Part shown: positions 1-7,103 of the stretch, piece after piece
How positions within the stretch are numbered: position 1 is the stretch's first letter
How the letters are laid out: the number at the start of each line of letters is the position of its first letter
Source: Comamonas sp. SCN 67-35
GTDB taxonomy: Bacteria > Pseudomonadota > Gammaproteobacteria > Burkholderiales > Burkholderiaceae_C
Assembly: GCA_001725255.1 (NCBI GenBank)
Contig: MEFV01000009.1
Span: 1 to 64,000 of the forward strand
Reading direction: 5' to 3'
Length of the DNA stretch: 64,000 bases
Translations under genes and position numbers: made by a program
Notes under the pieces: model-generated
Told to the model about the DNA's origin: nothing
What the model saw: only the letters and a program-made list of their open reading frames with translations
Databases searched by the model: none

Positions 1-21
1 CTTCAGTTGCGTCTGGCGCAT
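1..21 (-). CDS. 5' end of a divergent gene (partial)
   Basis: Only the first seven codons are in the window (MRQTQLK on the minus strand). The ATG at 21-19 has a strong ribosome binding site, GGAGG at 33-29, seven bases upstream. That site is the only reason to call it a gene. It diverges from the ORF at 66, leaving about 45 bp for a shared control region of the integrated element. The product cannot be identified. Confidence 0.4.
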
Positions 22-65
22 GACAACACCTCCGTGAGCCCATTGGCGATAATCGGAGTGTATAC

Positions 66-566
66 ATGTTTCGTTATTTATGTGTCAACATACTAGGGCC
101 ATTGGCCGCGCCGCTCACGCTGCACTGGCCGCATGGTGGCCTGCCAGAACTGGACACGCCCGCCGCTGGTGTTGTTGCGCACATTGCCGAGCGCGCGGAC
201 ACCGTGGCACTACTGAAGCTGATTGCGGAGTATTCCGAGCGTGGCGAGCGCGTGGCAGTCGCAACAACCGCGCGCACGAATGCCGCAAAGCTGTTGAGCA
301 GCGAGAGCACCTATCCGAAGGGCCGCAAGCCTGCCGGGGTGTTTGATTTGCTGCGCCGCGCCCAGCGTGCGGGGTATCTTGAGGCCGCCGCCTACCGAGG
401 GGCGGACAGGCACCAGCGCGAAGCCTGGTACGTCACCGGCAAAGGCCGGGATTTTGCCGGGTTGCCGTCTGAGACTGCGGGCACTGCGGGCAGTGCGGGC
501 ACATATGAAGAACCCGCACCTGTCGCACCTGCCGCACCTACTGCGGGCAGTGCGGGCAGTGCCTAG
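66..566 (+). CDS. hypothetical protein of the integrated element
   Basis: 166 aa, no family recognised with certainty. The ATG has GGAG seven bases upstream (55-58). Residues about 45-135 are mixed charged sequence; the stretch around KGRKPAGVFDLLRRAQRAGY followed by WYVTGKG resembles a winged-helix-like DNA-binding tail, as found at the C-terminus of some phage or plasmid replication proteins (inference). The last ~30 residues are low complexity, rich in Ala, Gly, Thr and Pro, and come from short tandem repeats of GCGGGCAGT type at about 477-500 and 540-562. It is first of four small co-oriented ORFs running toward tRNA-His, which suits accessory genes of a prophage or ICE. Confidence 0.6.
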   Translation: MFRYLCVNILGPLAAPLTLHWPHGGLPELDTPAAGVVAHIAERADTVALLKLIAEYSERGERVAVATTARTNAAKLLSSESTYPKGRKPAGVFDLLRRAQRAGYLEAAAYRGADRHQREAWYVTGKGRDFAGLPSETAGTAGSAGTYEEPAPVAPAAPTAGSAGSA

Positions 567-724
567 GGGGTATGGGGGAAAGCGCGCCGCACTTTTACCG
601 CCCGCAGCGCGCTCTCTTTGGAACCGAAAACACCGGGCGGGCTTTGTGATGGGTGAGCCGCAGGGGCCGTGAAAGGCCGGGCACCGCCACCCCGTTTACA
701 TCATCAATCGACGAAAGACAAACC

Positions 725-1387
725 ATGACCGAACTGCAAAACATCGACACCCAGGCCGACTACCGCGAAGCCATCGCCAAACTTGGGGGCTACATGAGCG
801 CGCTTGCTGGCGAGCAGCAGGTGGCAACCGAGTTGGACGCCAAGCGGACTGCGCGCGATTCCAAACCGCAGAATGAGGCGGGCGACCCTATCGCGCTGGC
901 CGACGAGCTGCTATCTGGTAATGCCGTCCCCGACGATTTGGGCAAGCGCATTGTGGATACCGCACGCAGGATTGCAACTCTTCGCCGTGCCATCGAACAC
1001 CAGCGAGCCGAGGTAACGCGCATCCGTGGTGAGCATTCGCACCGCGTCTGCCGTGCCGCCGCCGAAGAGCATGCGGCATTGGTGGCACGTGTCATCAAGG
1101 CAGTCGAGGAACTGCACGCCGCGAACTGTGCCGAGGTGCAATACCGCGAAGCCATCGAGCAAGCAGGCTACAGCACCGGGCACCTACCGGCGATGGCTTT
1201 CCTGCCGCGTGGCGAGAACTACTTTGACACCAGCGACCCGGACGGGGGATATGCGCCAGCGTGGTTGCGCGAGGCTAGCGCTTACGTGGACAGCAAGCAA
1301 CTTCCAATCGACGTTGCCGAGCAATCCGCCCATATTGCCGCACGCCGCACGCGCGATGCTGCCGTGAAAGCTTTGTCTGCCGGTTGA
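725..1387 (+). CDS. hypothetical protein of the integrated element
   Basis: 220 aa from the ATG at 725, preceded by a purine-rich GAAAGA. An in-frame extension back to 653 is open but has no better start. No domain recognised. Residues ~60-150 are strongly helical and charged (runs of Ala, Glu, Arg), probably coiled coil, followed by a Pro/Gly/Asp-rich segment (GENYFDTSDPDGGYAP) and another helical stretch. No signal peptide or membrane segment. It lies between two other small ORFs of the element, so an accessory role in that element is the best guess. Confidence 0.55.
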   Translation: MTELQNIDTQADYREAIAKLGGYMSALAGEQQVATELDAKRTARDSKPQNEAGDPIALADELLSGNAVPDDLGKRIVDTARRIATLRRAIEHQRAEVTRIRGEHSHRVCRAAAEEHAALVARVIKAVEELHAANCAEVQYREAIEQAGYSTGHLPAMAFLPRGENYFDTSDPDGGYAPAWLREASAYVDSKQLPIDVAEQSAHIAARRTRDAAVKALSAG

Positions 1388-1517
1388 GGCAAGGCATGCA
1401 GTACCCCCTTGCATGGTTCGCTGCGCAGGGGGGGGCATCGGAACCCTACGAATCTCAAGGCCGGAAACCGCCCGGTTCCTCACGCGCAGAAAAATTCCCC
1501 CTACAGAAAACAATCAA

Positions 1518-1745
1518 ATGACCCGCCCACGCAAAACGAGTAGCTCGGGCTGGGGTGGCCGTCGTCCTGGTGCTGGAAGGCCGCTGGGTTCGCGCAACCG
1601 CCCGAGGCTGATTGAGGGCTTGCCCGTGGTCGACGACCCGCGGCGGTGGCTTTTGGCGCTGGTGAACCATGAGAGGGCACCGCTGCGCCTACGGGTGAAC
1701 GCGGCAAAGGCGCTGCTGCCCTACTACCATGAAAAAGCGAAGTGA
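1518..1745 (+). CDS. small basic protein with AT-hook-like N-terminus
   Basis: 75 aa from the ATG at 1518; the open frame extends to 1413 without a good start. Residues 9-24 (GWGGRRPGAGRPLGSR) resemble the Gly/Arg/Pro-rich basic motif common at the N-terminus of small phage proteins, including some small terminase subunits, and also resemble an AT-hook (RPGAGRP). The rest looks like a short helical domain (RWLLALVNHERAPLRLRVNAAKALLPYY), as in small-terminase-like proteins. No large terminase is in view, so the function is unproven. Its stop codon overlaps a GTG start of the next ORF (GTGA), indicating translational coupling. Confidence 0.55.
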   Translation: MTRPRKTSSSGWGGRRPGAGRPLGSRNRPRLIEGLPVVDDPRRWLLALVNHERAPLRLRVNAAKALLPYYHEKAK

Positions 1746-2035
1746 AAGACACCGCACCAATGAATCAAACCGCACTACTTGAAGCCGTGACCACTGCTGC
1801 GCTGGCATGGAATCGCGCACGGCTGGCCCGTATCGAGGTTGCCCGGCGCGTGCCTGACTGGCGACACCCACAGTACGCGATGGCATCCCGAGCATTCGAT
1901 GATGCACGCAAGGCCGAAGCATCGGCTAAGGCCAGACTGCGCAAAGCGTGCGCTGCTGCTGACCCGGCGAGCCTGACCTTTGACGTGCAGGCGTGCGAGG
2001 TTATGGAACTGGTAACGCTGCCGGGTTGCCGATAA
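1742..2035 (+). CDS. small hypothetical protein, last gene of the element
   Basis: 97 aa from the GTG at 1742, which overlaps the stop of the preceding gene; an ATG at 1760 would give 91 aa (MNQTALLEAV...). Mostly alpha-helical, rich in Ala, Arg and Lys, with no recognised domain. It is the gene nearest to tRNA-His and is followed at once by a rho-independent terminator. Confidence 0.5.
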   Translation: MKDTAPMNQTALLEAVTTAALAWNRARLARIEVARRVPDWRHPQYAMASRAFDDARKAEASAKARLRKACAAADPASLTFDVQACEVMELVTLPGCR

Positions 2036-2061
2036 CGCGCATTTGAGCAACACCCCCATGC

Positions 2062-2090
2062 AAGCCCCCGCTGCGGGGCTTTTCTTTTTC
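2062..2090 (+). terminator. rho-independent terminator of the element's last operon
   Basis: AGCCCC (2063-2068) pairs with GGGGCT (2075-2080), followed by TTTCTTTTTC. It lies 27 bp after the stop of the 1742-2035 ORF and would end the plus-strand element transcript. Confidence 0.7.
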
Positions 2091-2101
2091 TGGTGCTGGG
2101 T

Positions 2102-2163
2102 GGCTACATGCCCGCTACACGACACAAAACCCTGCACCGTTGGCTACATGGTGGCTACACGAC
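2102..2163. repeat. two 22-bp direct repeats next to tRNA-His (possible integrase arm sites)
   Basis: GGCTACATG-CCC-GCTACACGAC at 2102-2123 recurs as GGCTACATG-GTG-GCTACACGAC at 2142-2163, 19 of 22 bases identical and 40 bp apart. Each copy contains two GCTACAYG half-sites. Short direct repeats just outside a tRNA 3' end are typical arm-type binding sites of tyrosine recombinases. That reading is inference, since no integrase is in view. Confidence 0.5.
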
Positions 2164-2175
2164 TTGGAAAAAGAC

Positions 2176-2206
2176 AAACCCCGCTAGCGTTTGCATAGCG
2201 GGGTTT
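2176..2206 (-). terminator. terminator downstream of tRNA-His
   Basis: Perfect 11-bp stem, AAACCCCGCTA (2176-2186) with TAGCGGGGTTT (2196-2206), and a 9-nt loop. Read on the minus strand it is followed by TTTGTCTTTTT. It starts 12 bp after the tRNA-His 3' end, so it most likely ends the tRNA transcript. It could also work weakly on the plus strand. Confidence 0.75.
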
Positions 2207-2218
2207 CTTTATGTAGTC

Positions 2219-2295
2219 TGGGGTGGCTGATGGGGCTCGAACCCACGACAACAGGAATCACAATCCTGGACTCTACCAACTGAGCTACAGCCACC
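2219..2295 (-). tRNA. tRNA-His(GTG)
   Basis: 77-nt cloverleaf including CCA (the TGG at 2219-2221 on the plus strand). Minus-strand 5' end GGTGGCT carries the extra G-1 of tRNA-His. D-arm AGCTCAGTTGGTAGAG; anticodon arm CAGGA-TTGTGAT-TCCTG gives anticodon GTG; T-loop GGTTCGAGCC. The 3' end abuts the integrated element. Confidence 0.95.
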
Positions 2296-2341
2296 GAAGC
2301 CGCTCATTATAGTTGGTATTCACCACACGAAACCTGTCCGG

Positions 2342-4261
2342 CTACTCCTGATCATCAGTTTGCGCCGCAGGGCGCTCCACCTTGATCTGCGCCTTGTAGC
2401 GCTGCTTGAGCGCATCGTAATAGGCGAGCGCTTCCGCTTGCGTCCACGCCTGCAGATACTGCTGCTGCATGGCCCTTTGCTGCGCATCATCGTCGCTGCG
2501 CGGCACGATGCGCTCGATCTTCGCGACGGCGTAACCCTGCGGCCCGAGATCGATGCCGGCCCATGCAGGCAGTTGATCGGCCGGAGCACCCAACACCGCG
2601 CTCACCAGCTTGGGTGGCTGCCCCTGAGGCTGATCACGCGAAACCGTGATCGCCGGGGCCAATCCAGTTGCGCTGTCGGGCGACTTTTGCCACTGCGCCA
2701 GCTTGGCCGAGCCATCGGCACGAGCAAGTTCGGCGGATTGTTGCGCGACGTAGGCGCTGCGGACCCGATCCTTGGCCTTGTCAAAAGGCAAGGCCTCGGC
2801 TGGCTGATACGCCGTGATCCGGCCGGCCACCAGCACGTTGCTGCCGATTTCCGTGGCCTCGGTGTTGCGCTTGCTCTGGATCGACTCGGGGGCAAACAGT
2901 GCCTCGAGGAAACGCGGGCTGGCCAGTGCTCCCTTGGCGCCCGCCTGCGGCTTGCGCATCACGCCCGTTGCCGTCTGGATCTTCAATTTCAGCTTGTCGG
3001 CCACCGGCTGGAGGCTATCGGGCTGCTCGTAGACGAGATTGGAGAACGTTTCGGCCACTTCGGCAAACTTGCGTTGTGCCTGCTGCTGACGCAGCTCGGC
3101 CTCGAGCTTCGGCCGGACTTCATCAAAGCTCGGCACTTTCGGCGTCTTGACGTCGGTCAGCTTGATGATGTGGTAACCAAAATCGGTCTCCACCACATCA
3201 CTGATATCGCCCTTCTTCATTGCAAAAACAGCATCCGCAAAAGGTTTGACCATGGCGTCACGCGCGAAGAAGCCCAGATCGCCGCCCTGCGGTGCGGAAC
3301 CCGGATCCTGGGAGTATTTCCTGGCCAGTTCGGCGAAGCTGGACGGATCCTTGCGCACCTGGGCAAGCAGCTCTTCGGCCTTCTGCCTGGCCTTTTCTCG
3401 CTCGGCAGCCGGTTCATCCTTGGGCGCGTTGATCAGGATATGGCTGGCGCGGCGCTCCTCTTTGCCCGCCAGCCGATCCTGGTTTTCCTTGTAGTACGTG
3501 CGCAAGTCGTCTTCACTCACCGACAGGCCATTTTTGATGGCATCCAAATCCAGCACGACGTACTCGACGGATGCCTCTTCGGTCTGACGGAACAACTCCG
3601 GGTGCGCCGCGTAGAACGCCTGCATCTGCGCGTCGTCCACCGTCACCTTGGAGACATAGTCCTTCGCATCAAAGCGCGCGATCTGGATTTCACGGCGCTG
3701 CAAAAGCGCATCCAGCCCCAATTTGCTTTCCACGGGGCTGGCAAAGGAAGTGGACACAGCCCCGCCAAGCACCTGGTTGACGGAGAGCTCATTGCGCACC
3801 TGCGCCTCGAACCCTTCCGGAGTCAAACCCTGCGCGGCCACCAATGCACGGTACGCCTGCGTATCAAGACTGCCATCGGGCTTGCGCAACTGCGCGATCG
3901 CCGGAATTTTCTGCAGCTCGCGAGCCAGCTGCGCGTCGCTCGCCATCAGATGCATGTGCCGCGCAGCGGCTGACAGCACCCGATCACGCACGAGCTTTTC
4001 CAGCGTGGCATAGCGTGCCTGAGGCGAATCGAGCAGCTTGCCGTCGATGCCCGGTTGCTGAGCACGGATGCGGTCGCTCTCGGTGCGGTGGGCGTTGTCC
4101 CACTCGGTCTTCGTGATGGCCTTGCCGTCGACACTGGCCACGGTCGCGCTGTTTCCAGAGAAGTAATTGCCATCGATCCCGAAGAGCACAAACGAGGGAA
4201 TGATCAGCAAAAACAAGATCCCCATGACGACCTTGGAGTGCTTTCGGATGGCTTCAAACAT
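2342..4261 (-). CDS. ppiD: PpiD-like periplasmic folding chaperone / peptidyl-prolyl isomerase
   Basis: 639 aa. An N-terminal membrane anchor (residues ~12-31, VVMGILFLLIIPSFVLFGID) holds a large periplasmic part. A SurA-N-like chaperone region (~35-230) is followed by a parvulin/PpiC rotamase domain (~265-370), seen as ASHILINAP and later GGDLGFFARD and DFGYHIIKL. A C-terminal domain (~400-620) completes the PpiD layout, and E. coli PpiD is of similar length (~620 aa). PpiD helps newly exported proteins fold at the SecYEG exit. The ORF begins MFEAIRKHSK, a typical PpiD start. It lies downstream of hupB and tRNA-Val on the same strand, as hupB-ppiD in many proteobacteria. Confidence 0.92.
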   Translation of the reverse strand: MFEAIRKHSKVVMGILFLLIIPSFVLFGIDGNYFSGNSATVASVDGKAITKTEWDNAHRTESDRIRAQQPGIDGKLLDSPQARYATLEKLVRDRVLSAAARHMHLMASDAQLARELQKIPAIAQLRKPDGSLDTQAYRALVAAQGLTPEGFEAQVRNELSVNQVLGGAVSTSFASPVESKLGLDALLQRREIQIARFDAKDYVSKVTVDDAQMQAFYAAHPELFRQTEEASVEYVVLDLDAIKNGLSVSEDDLRTYYKENQDRLAGKEERRASHILINAPKDEPAAEREKARQKAEELLAQVRKDPSSFAELARKYSQDPGSAPQGGDLGFFARDAMVKPFADAVFAMKKGDISDVVETDFGYHIIKLTDVKTPKVPSFDEVRPKLEAELRQQQAQRKFAEVAETFSNLVYEQPDSLQPVADKLKLKIQTATGVMRKPQAGAKGALASPRFLEALFAPESIQSKRNTEATEIGSNVLVAGRITAYQPAEALPFDKAKDRVRSAYVAQQSAELARADGSAKLAQWQKSPDSATGLAPAITVSRDQPQGQPPKLVSAVLGAPADQLPAWAGIDLGPQGYAVAKIERIVPRSDDDAQQRAMQQQYLQAWTQAEALAYYDALKQRYKAQIKVERPAAQTDDQE

Positions 4262-4326
4262 GGACTGGTTTCTCGTAACGACAGCAAAACAAAAGGCGAA
4301 CCCGATGTTCGCCTTCGCGTTGTGAT

Positions 4327-4402
4327 TGGTGGGTGCTGACGGTCTCGAACCGCCGACCTACGCCGTGTAAAGGCGCCGCTCTACCAACTGAGCTAAGCAC
4401 CC
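4327..4402 (-). tRNA. tRNA-Val(TAC)
   Basis: 76-nt cloverleaf including CCA. Minus-strand acceptor GGGTGCT pairs with AGCACCC; D-arm AGCTCAGTTGGTAGAG; anticodon arm GCGCC-TTTACAC-GGCGT gives anticodon TAC; T-arm GGCGGTTCGAGACCG. It sits between hupB and ppiD and may be co-transcribed with them. Confidence 0.95.
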
Positions 4403-4418
4403 TTTCATCAATCGACCA

Positions 4419-4691
4419 TCAGTTCAAGGCATCCTTCAACGCCTTGCCGGGACGGAACTTCGGCACCTTGGCAGCCTTGATTTTAATCGTCGCGCCGGTG
4501 CGGGGATTGCGGCCCGTGCGCGCAGCACGCTTGCCCACGGCAAATGTCCCGAACCCGACGAGCGACACCGTTCCACCTTTCTTCAGCGTCTTCTTGACGG
4601 CATCGATGGTGGACTCCAACGCTCGCGTGGCGGCCGCCTTGGAGATGTCAGCGTGGTTTGCAATGTGCTCGATCAGTTCGGTTTTGTTCAC
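4419..4691 (-). CDS. hupB: DNA-binding protein HU (beta type)
   Basis: 90 aa, the usual HU length. The start [11 protein letters not shown], the [18 protein letters not shown] beta-arm region and the C-terminal helix ([15 protein letters not shown]) are diagnostic. HU is a nucleoid protein that bends DNA without strong sequence preference. AGGAG-type sequence lies just upstream of the ATG (minus-strand AGAGGCTCCTTGTGAAC). It stands upstream of tRNA-Val and ppiD; the ~240 bp before it hold its promoter region. Confidence 0.96.
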   Translation of the reverse strand: MNKTELIEHIANHADISKAAATRALESTIDAVKKTLKKGGTVSLVGFGTFAVGKRAARTGRNPRTGATIKIKAAKVPKFRPGKALKDALN

Positions 4692-4793
4692 AAGGAGCCT
4701 CTCATGGAAAGGATGAATGAAATAGTTGGTTCTGTCTCATGCCCACACGCCAAACCGAAGCCAACTCCGGGTGCGCCGACGAGTGAAGCACCA

Positions 4794-4814
4794 GCGGCTG
4801 CATCCGGCAGCCGC
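4794..4814. other. strong hairpin between hupB and pgsA
   Basis: GCGGCTGC (4794-4801) and GCAGCCGC (4807-4814) form a perfect 8-bp stem with loop ATCCG. No T-run follows on either strand, so it is not a canonical terminator. It lies downstream of pgsA and upstream of hupB on the minus strand and may protect the pgsA 3' end or be a weak terminator. The rest of the 4692-4928 gap shows nothing clear. Confidence 0.4.
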
Positions 4815-4928
4815 ACCCATTAAAACCGCCGCACTTTCAGGTGTCAATCCGTCTGAATCCTGATTCGCGACCGGGCAAATTCTAGTCGCATTTCTCGCGG
4901 TCACACAGGCCCGGCGCCATGCTCCCGT

Positions 4929-5495
4929 TTACTTGGCACGCGCCCGGATTTCCGGCAGGGCACGCTGCAGATAGTAGACCATGGACCACACGGTCAGCAC
5001 CGCCGCCAGCCAGATGAGCCACGTTCCCCAGACACCCGTGTCGAGCCCATCCAGAATCCGCCCGTCGTACAGCAGAAAGGGGATGGCGATCATCTGCACC
5101 GTGGTCTTGAGCTTGCCCAGCATGTGCACGGCCACACTCTTGCTGGCGCCGATGTGCGCCATCCACTCGCGCAGCGCACTAATCGCGATTTCACGCCCGA
5201 TGATGATGAGCGCGACAAACACGTCCACGCGATGCAGGTGCACCAGCACCAGCAGCGATGCACTCACCAGGAACTTGTCGGCGACCGGGTCGAGAAACGC
5301 GCCAAATGCAGAGGTTTGATCGAGCTTGCGCGCGAGATAGCCATCGAACCAATCCGTTGCCGCAAAAACGATGAACAGCACCGTCGCCACTTCGTTGCGC
5401 GTCGCGCTTGCCAGGGGCAGATAGAACACGCCGACGATCAACGGTATGGCGACAATGCGCGCCCAGGTCAGCAGGGTGGGTATCGTCAGAAACAT
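4929..5495 (-). CDS. pgsA: CDP-diacylglycerol--glycerol-3-phosphate 3-phosphatidyltransferase
   Basis: 188 aa from MFLTIPTLLTWARI; a 15-residue upstream extension is open but unlike the family. The enzyme makes phosphatidylglycerophosphate in the inner membrane, the first step to phosphatidylglycerol and cardiolipin. The CDP-alcohol phosphatidyltransferase signature D-G-x2-A-R-x8-G-x3-D-x3-D is visible as DWFDGYLARKLDQTSAFGAF followed by LDPVADKF. About four or five hydrophobic segments. It ends about 240 bp upstream of hupB and starts 57 bp after the stop of the SPFH gene on the same strand, so may belong to that transcript. Confidence 0.93.
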   Translation of the reverse strand: MFLTIPTLLTWARIVAIPLIVGVFYLPLASATRNEVATVLFIVFAATDWFDGYLARKLDQTSAFGAFLDPVADKFLVSASLLVLVHLHRVDVFVALIIIGREIAISALREWMAHIGASKSVAVHMLGKLKTTVQMIAIPFLLYDGRILDGLDTGVWGTWLIWLAAVLTVWSMVYYLQRALPEIRARAK

Positions 5496-5552
5496 CGTCT
5501 CGGTGGAAGCAATGTGCGGTGGCTCTCGCAGGGCAGGCAAACAACGCGGAAA

Positions 5553-6470
5553 TCAGCTTGCACGCTGCCCCAACTGGATCATCTTCATCGCCGATGTGAT
5601 CAGAGCGGACACCTCCGTCATGTTGCTCGGCACGACCAGCGTGGTGGTCGCGTCCGATGCCAGGCGGCTGTAGGCGTCCACGGCCTTTTCCGCCACCTTG
5701 AGCTGGACCGCCTGGTCACCCGCTGGCTGACGTATGGCCGCCGCGACGCGTTCGATGGCCTCGGCCGTGGCCCGGGCCACAGCCAGAATGGCGGCCGCCT
5801 CGCCCTCGGCGTTGTTGATCTGCGCCTGCTTCTCGCCCTCGGATTTCGCGATCGCGGCCTGCTTCTGGCCTTCGGCCAGGTTGATTTCTTCCTGGCGCTT
5901 GCCTTCGGACGTGGCGATCACCGCGCGTTTTTCGCGCTCCGCCGTGATCTGCGCCTGCATGGCGCGCAGGATTTCCGCCGGTGGCGTGAGGTCCTTGATT
6001 TCGTAGCGCAGCACCTTCACGCCCCAATTGAGCGCGGCCTGATCAATCGCTTCGACCACCTGGGCGTTGATGATGTCCCGCTCCTCGAAGGTCTTGTCCA
6101 ATTCGAGCTTGCCGATGACGCTGCGCAGCGTTGTCTGCGCCAGCTGCGTGATGGCCACGATGTAGTTGCTCGATCCATAGCTCGCGCGCATCGGGTCCGT
6201 GACCTGGAAATACAGCATGCCATCGACCTGCAGCTGCGTGTTGTCGCGCGTGATGCAGACCTGACTGGGCACGTCCAGCGGGATCTCCTTCAGGCTGTGC
6301 TTGTACGCCACCCGATCGATGAACGGGATGATGAACTTCGGCCCCGGCGCCAGCGTGCCCGCATATTTGCCCAGGCGCTCGACGACCCAGGCGTGCTGCT
6401 GAGGCACGATCTTCACCGCACGAACGATGAAGATCACGGCAATGATGAAAATGGCTATGGCAATTTCCAT
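5553..6470 (-). CDS. SPFH/stomatin-like membrane protein (QmcA type)
   Basis: 305 aa from MEIAIAIFIIAV, chosen because GGGGGAAGG lies just upstream (a longer frame to 6662 has no support). One N-terminal membrane helix (~2-20) is followed by a band-7 domain (~25-200: VPQQHAWVVERLGKY, VDGMLYFQVTDP) and an Ala/Glu-rich coiled coil (~200-260, EGKRQEEINLAEGQKQAAIA). Proteins of this kind form large ring oligomers in the membrane and scaffold protease or quality-control complexes. It follows the NfeD-like gene by 17 bp on the same strand; stomatin/NfeD pairs are a widely conserved two-gene unit. Confidence 0.9.
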   Translation of the reverse strand: MEIAIAIFIIAVIFIVRAVKIVPQQHAWVVERLGKYAGTLAPGPKFIIPFIDRVAYKHSLKEIPLDVPSQVCITRDNTQLQVDGMLYFQVTDPMRASYGSSNYIVAITQLAQTTLRSVIGKLELDKTFEERDIINAQVVEAIDQAALNWGVKVLRYEIKDLTPPAEILRAMQAQITAEREKRAVIATSEGKRQEEINLAEGQKQAAIAKSEGEKQAQINNAEGEAAAILAVARATAEAIERVAAAIRQPAGDQAVQLKVAEKAVDAYSRLASDATTTLVVPSNMTEVSALITSAMKMIQLGQRAS

Positions 6471-6487
6471 GGTCAACCTTCCCCCTG

Positions 6488-6952
6488 TCAATGGCTGTTC
6501 GGTTTTTGTTCCTCGTCGCGCGACACGGATTCCACCATCAGGCGGTTGCCGATCAACTCGACCACGCGGTGCGCGCCCGGCATGGGCGTCACTCCCGGAC
6601 GGTGGATGGCCGTCCAGTTGGCGCCACGGTATTTCACCATGGCCGTTCCATCGGACTCCCATGCGTCAACCTGGATACGCTCGCCCACATCCAGGTTGAC
6701 ACTGCGGTCCGCGCGCGCCGACGGATCGCCCGGACGATGCCGCTTGACCCAGTACGCGGTGAACACGCCTCCCGACCCCACCACCGCGCAAACAACGATC
6801 TGCGCCACACCACCCAGGCCAAGGTGCGCCGCCACGGCACCTGCCGCGAGGCCGATGGCCAACATCAACAGATAGAACGTTCCGCTCAGCAACTCCACGA
6901 TGACGACCACCCCCGTGGCCAGCCACCATAGGGTGGAAGCGTTGAGTTCCAT
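6488..6952 (-). CDS. NfeD-like membrane protein
   Basis: 154 aa from MELNASTLWWLATG; upstream residues to 7000 are unlikely to be translated. Two or three N-terminal membrane helices (~8-75: VVVIVELLSGTFYLLMLAIG, GAVAAHLGLGGVAQIVVCAV) precede a small C-terminal OB-fold domain (~85-150, VNLDVGERIQVDAWESDGTA). This is the short NfeD form without the ClpP-like protease domain. The OB domain is thought to work with the partner stomatin, encoded 17 bp downstream. Its start region faces the decarboxylase gene at 7104, about 150 bp away. Confidence 0.88.
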   Translation of the reverse strand: MELNASTLWWLATGVVVIVELLSGTFYLLMLAIGLAAGAVAAHLGLGGVAQIVVCAVVGSGGVFTAYWVKRHRPGDPSARADRSVNLDVGERIQVDAWESDGTAMVKYRGANWTAIHRPGVTPMPGAHRVVELIGNRLMVESVSRDEEQKPNSH

Positions 6953-7103
6953 GACAAAGCCTCCCTGTTCAGCACAAGATACATTCAAGCGTAGCCGCAT
7001 TCTGCGTCAATCGGCACCCCAAGCACACCCACTTACGCACAGCCCCGGCTTTTTTCATACACTTCGCGCCGTTTTGTCATCCCGAGCATGCCGGAGGCAG
7101 CCC

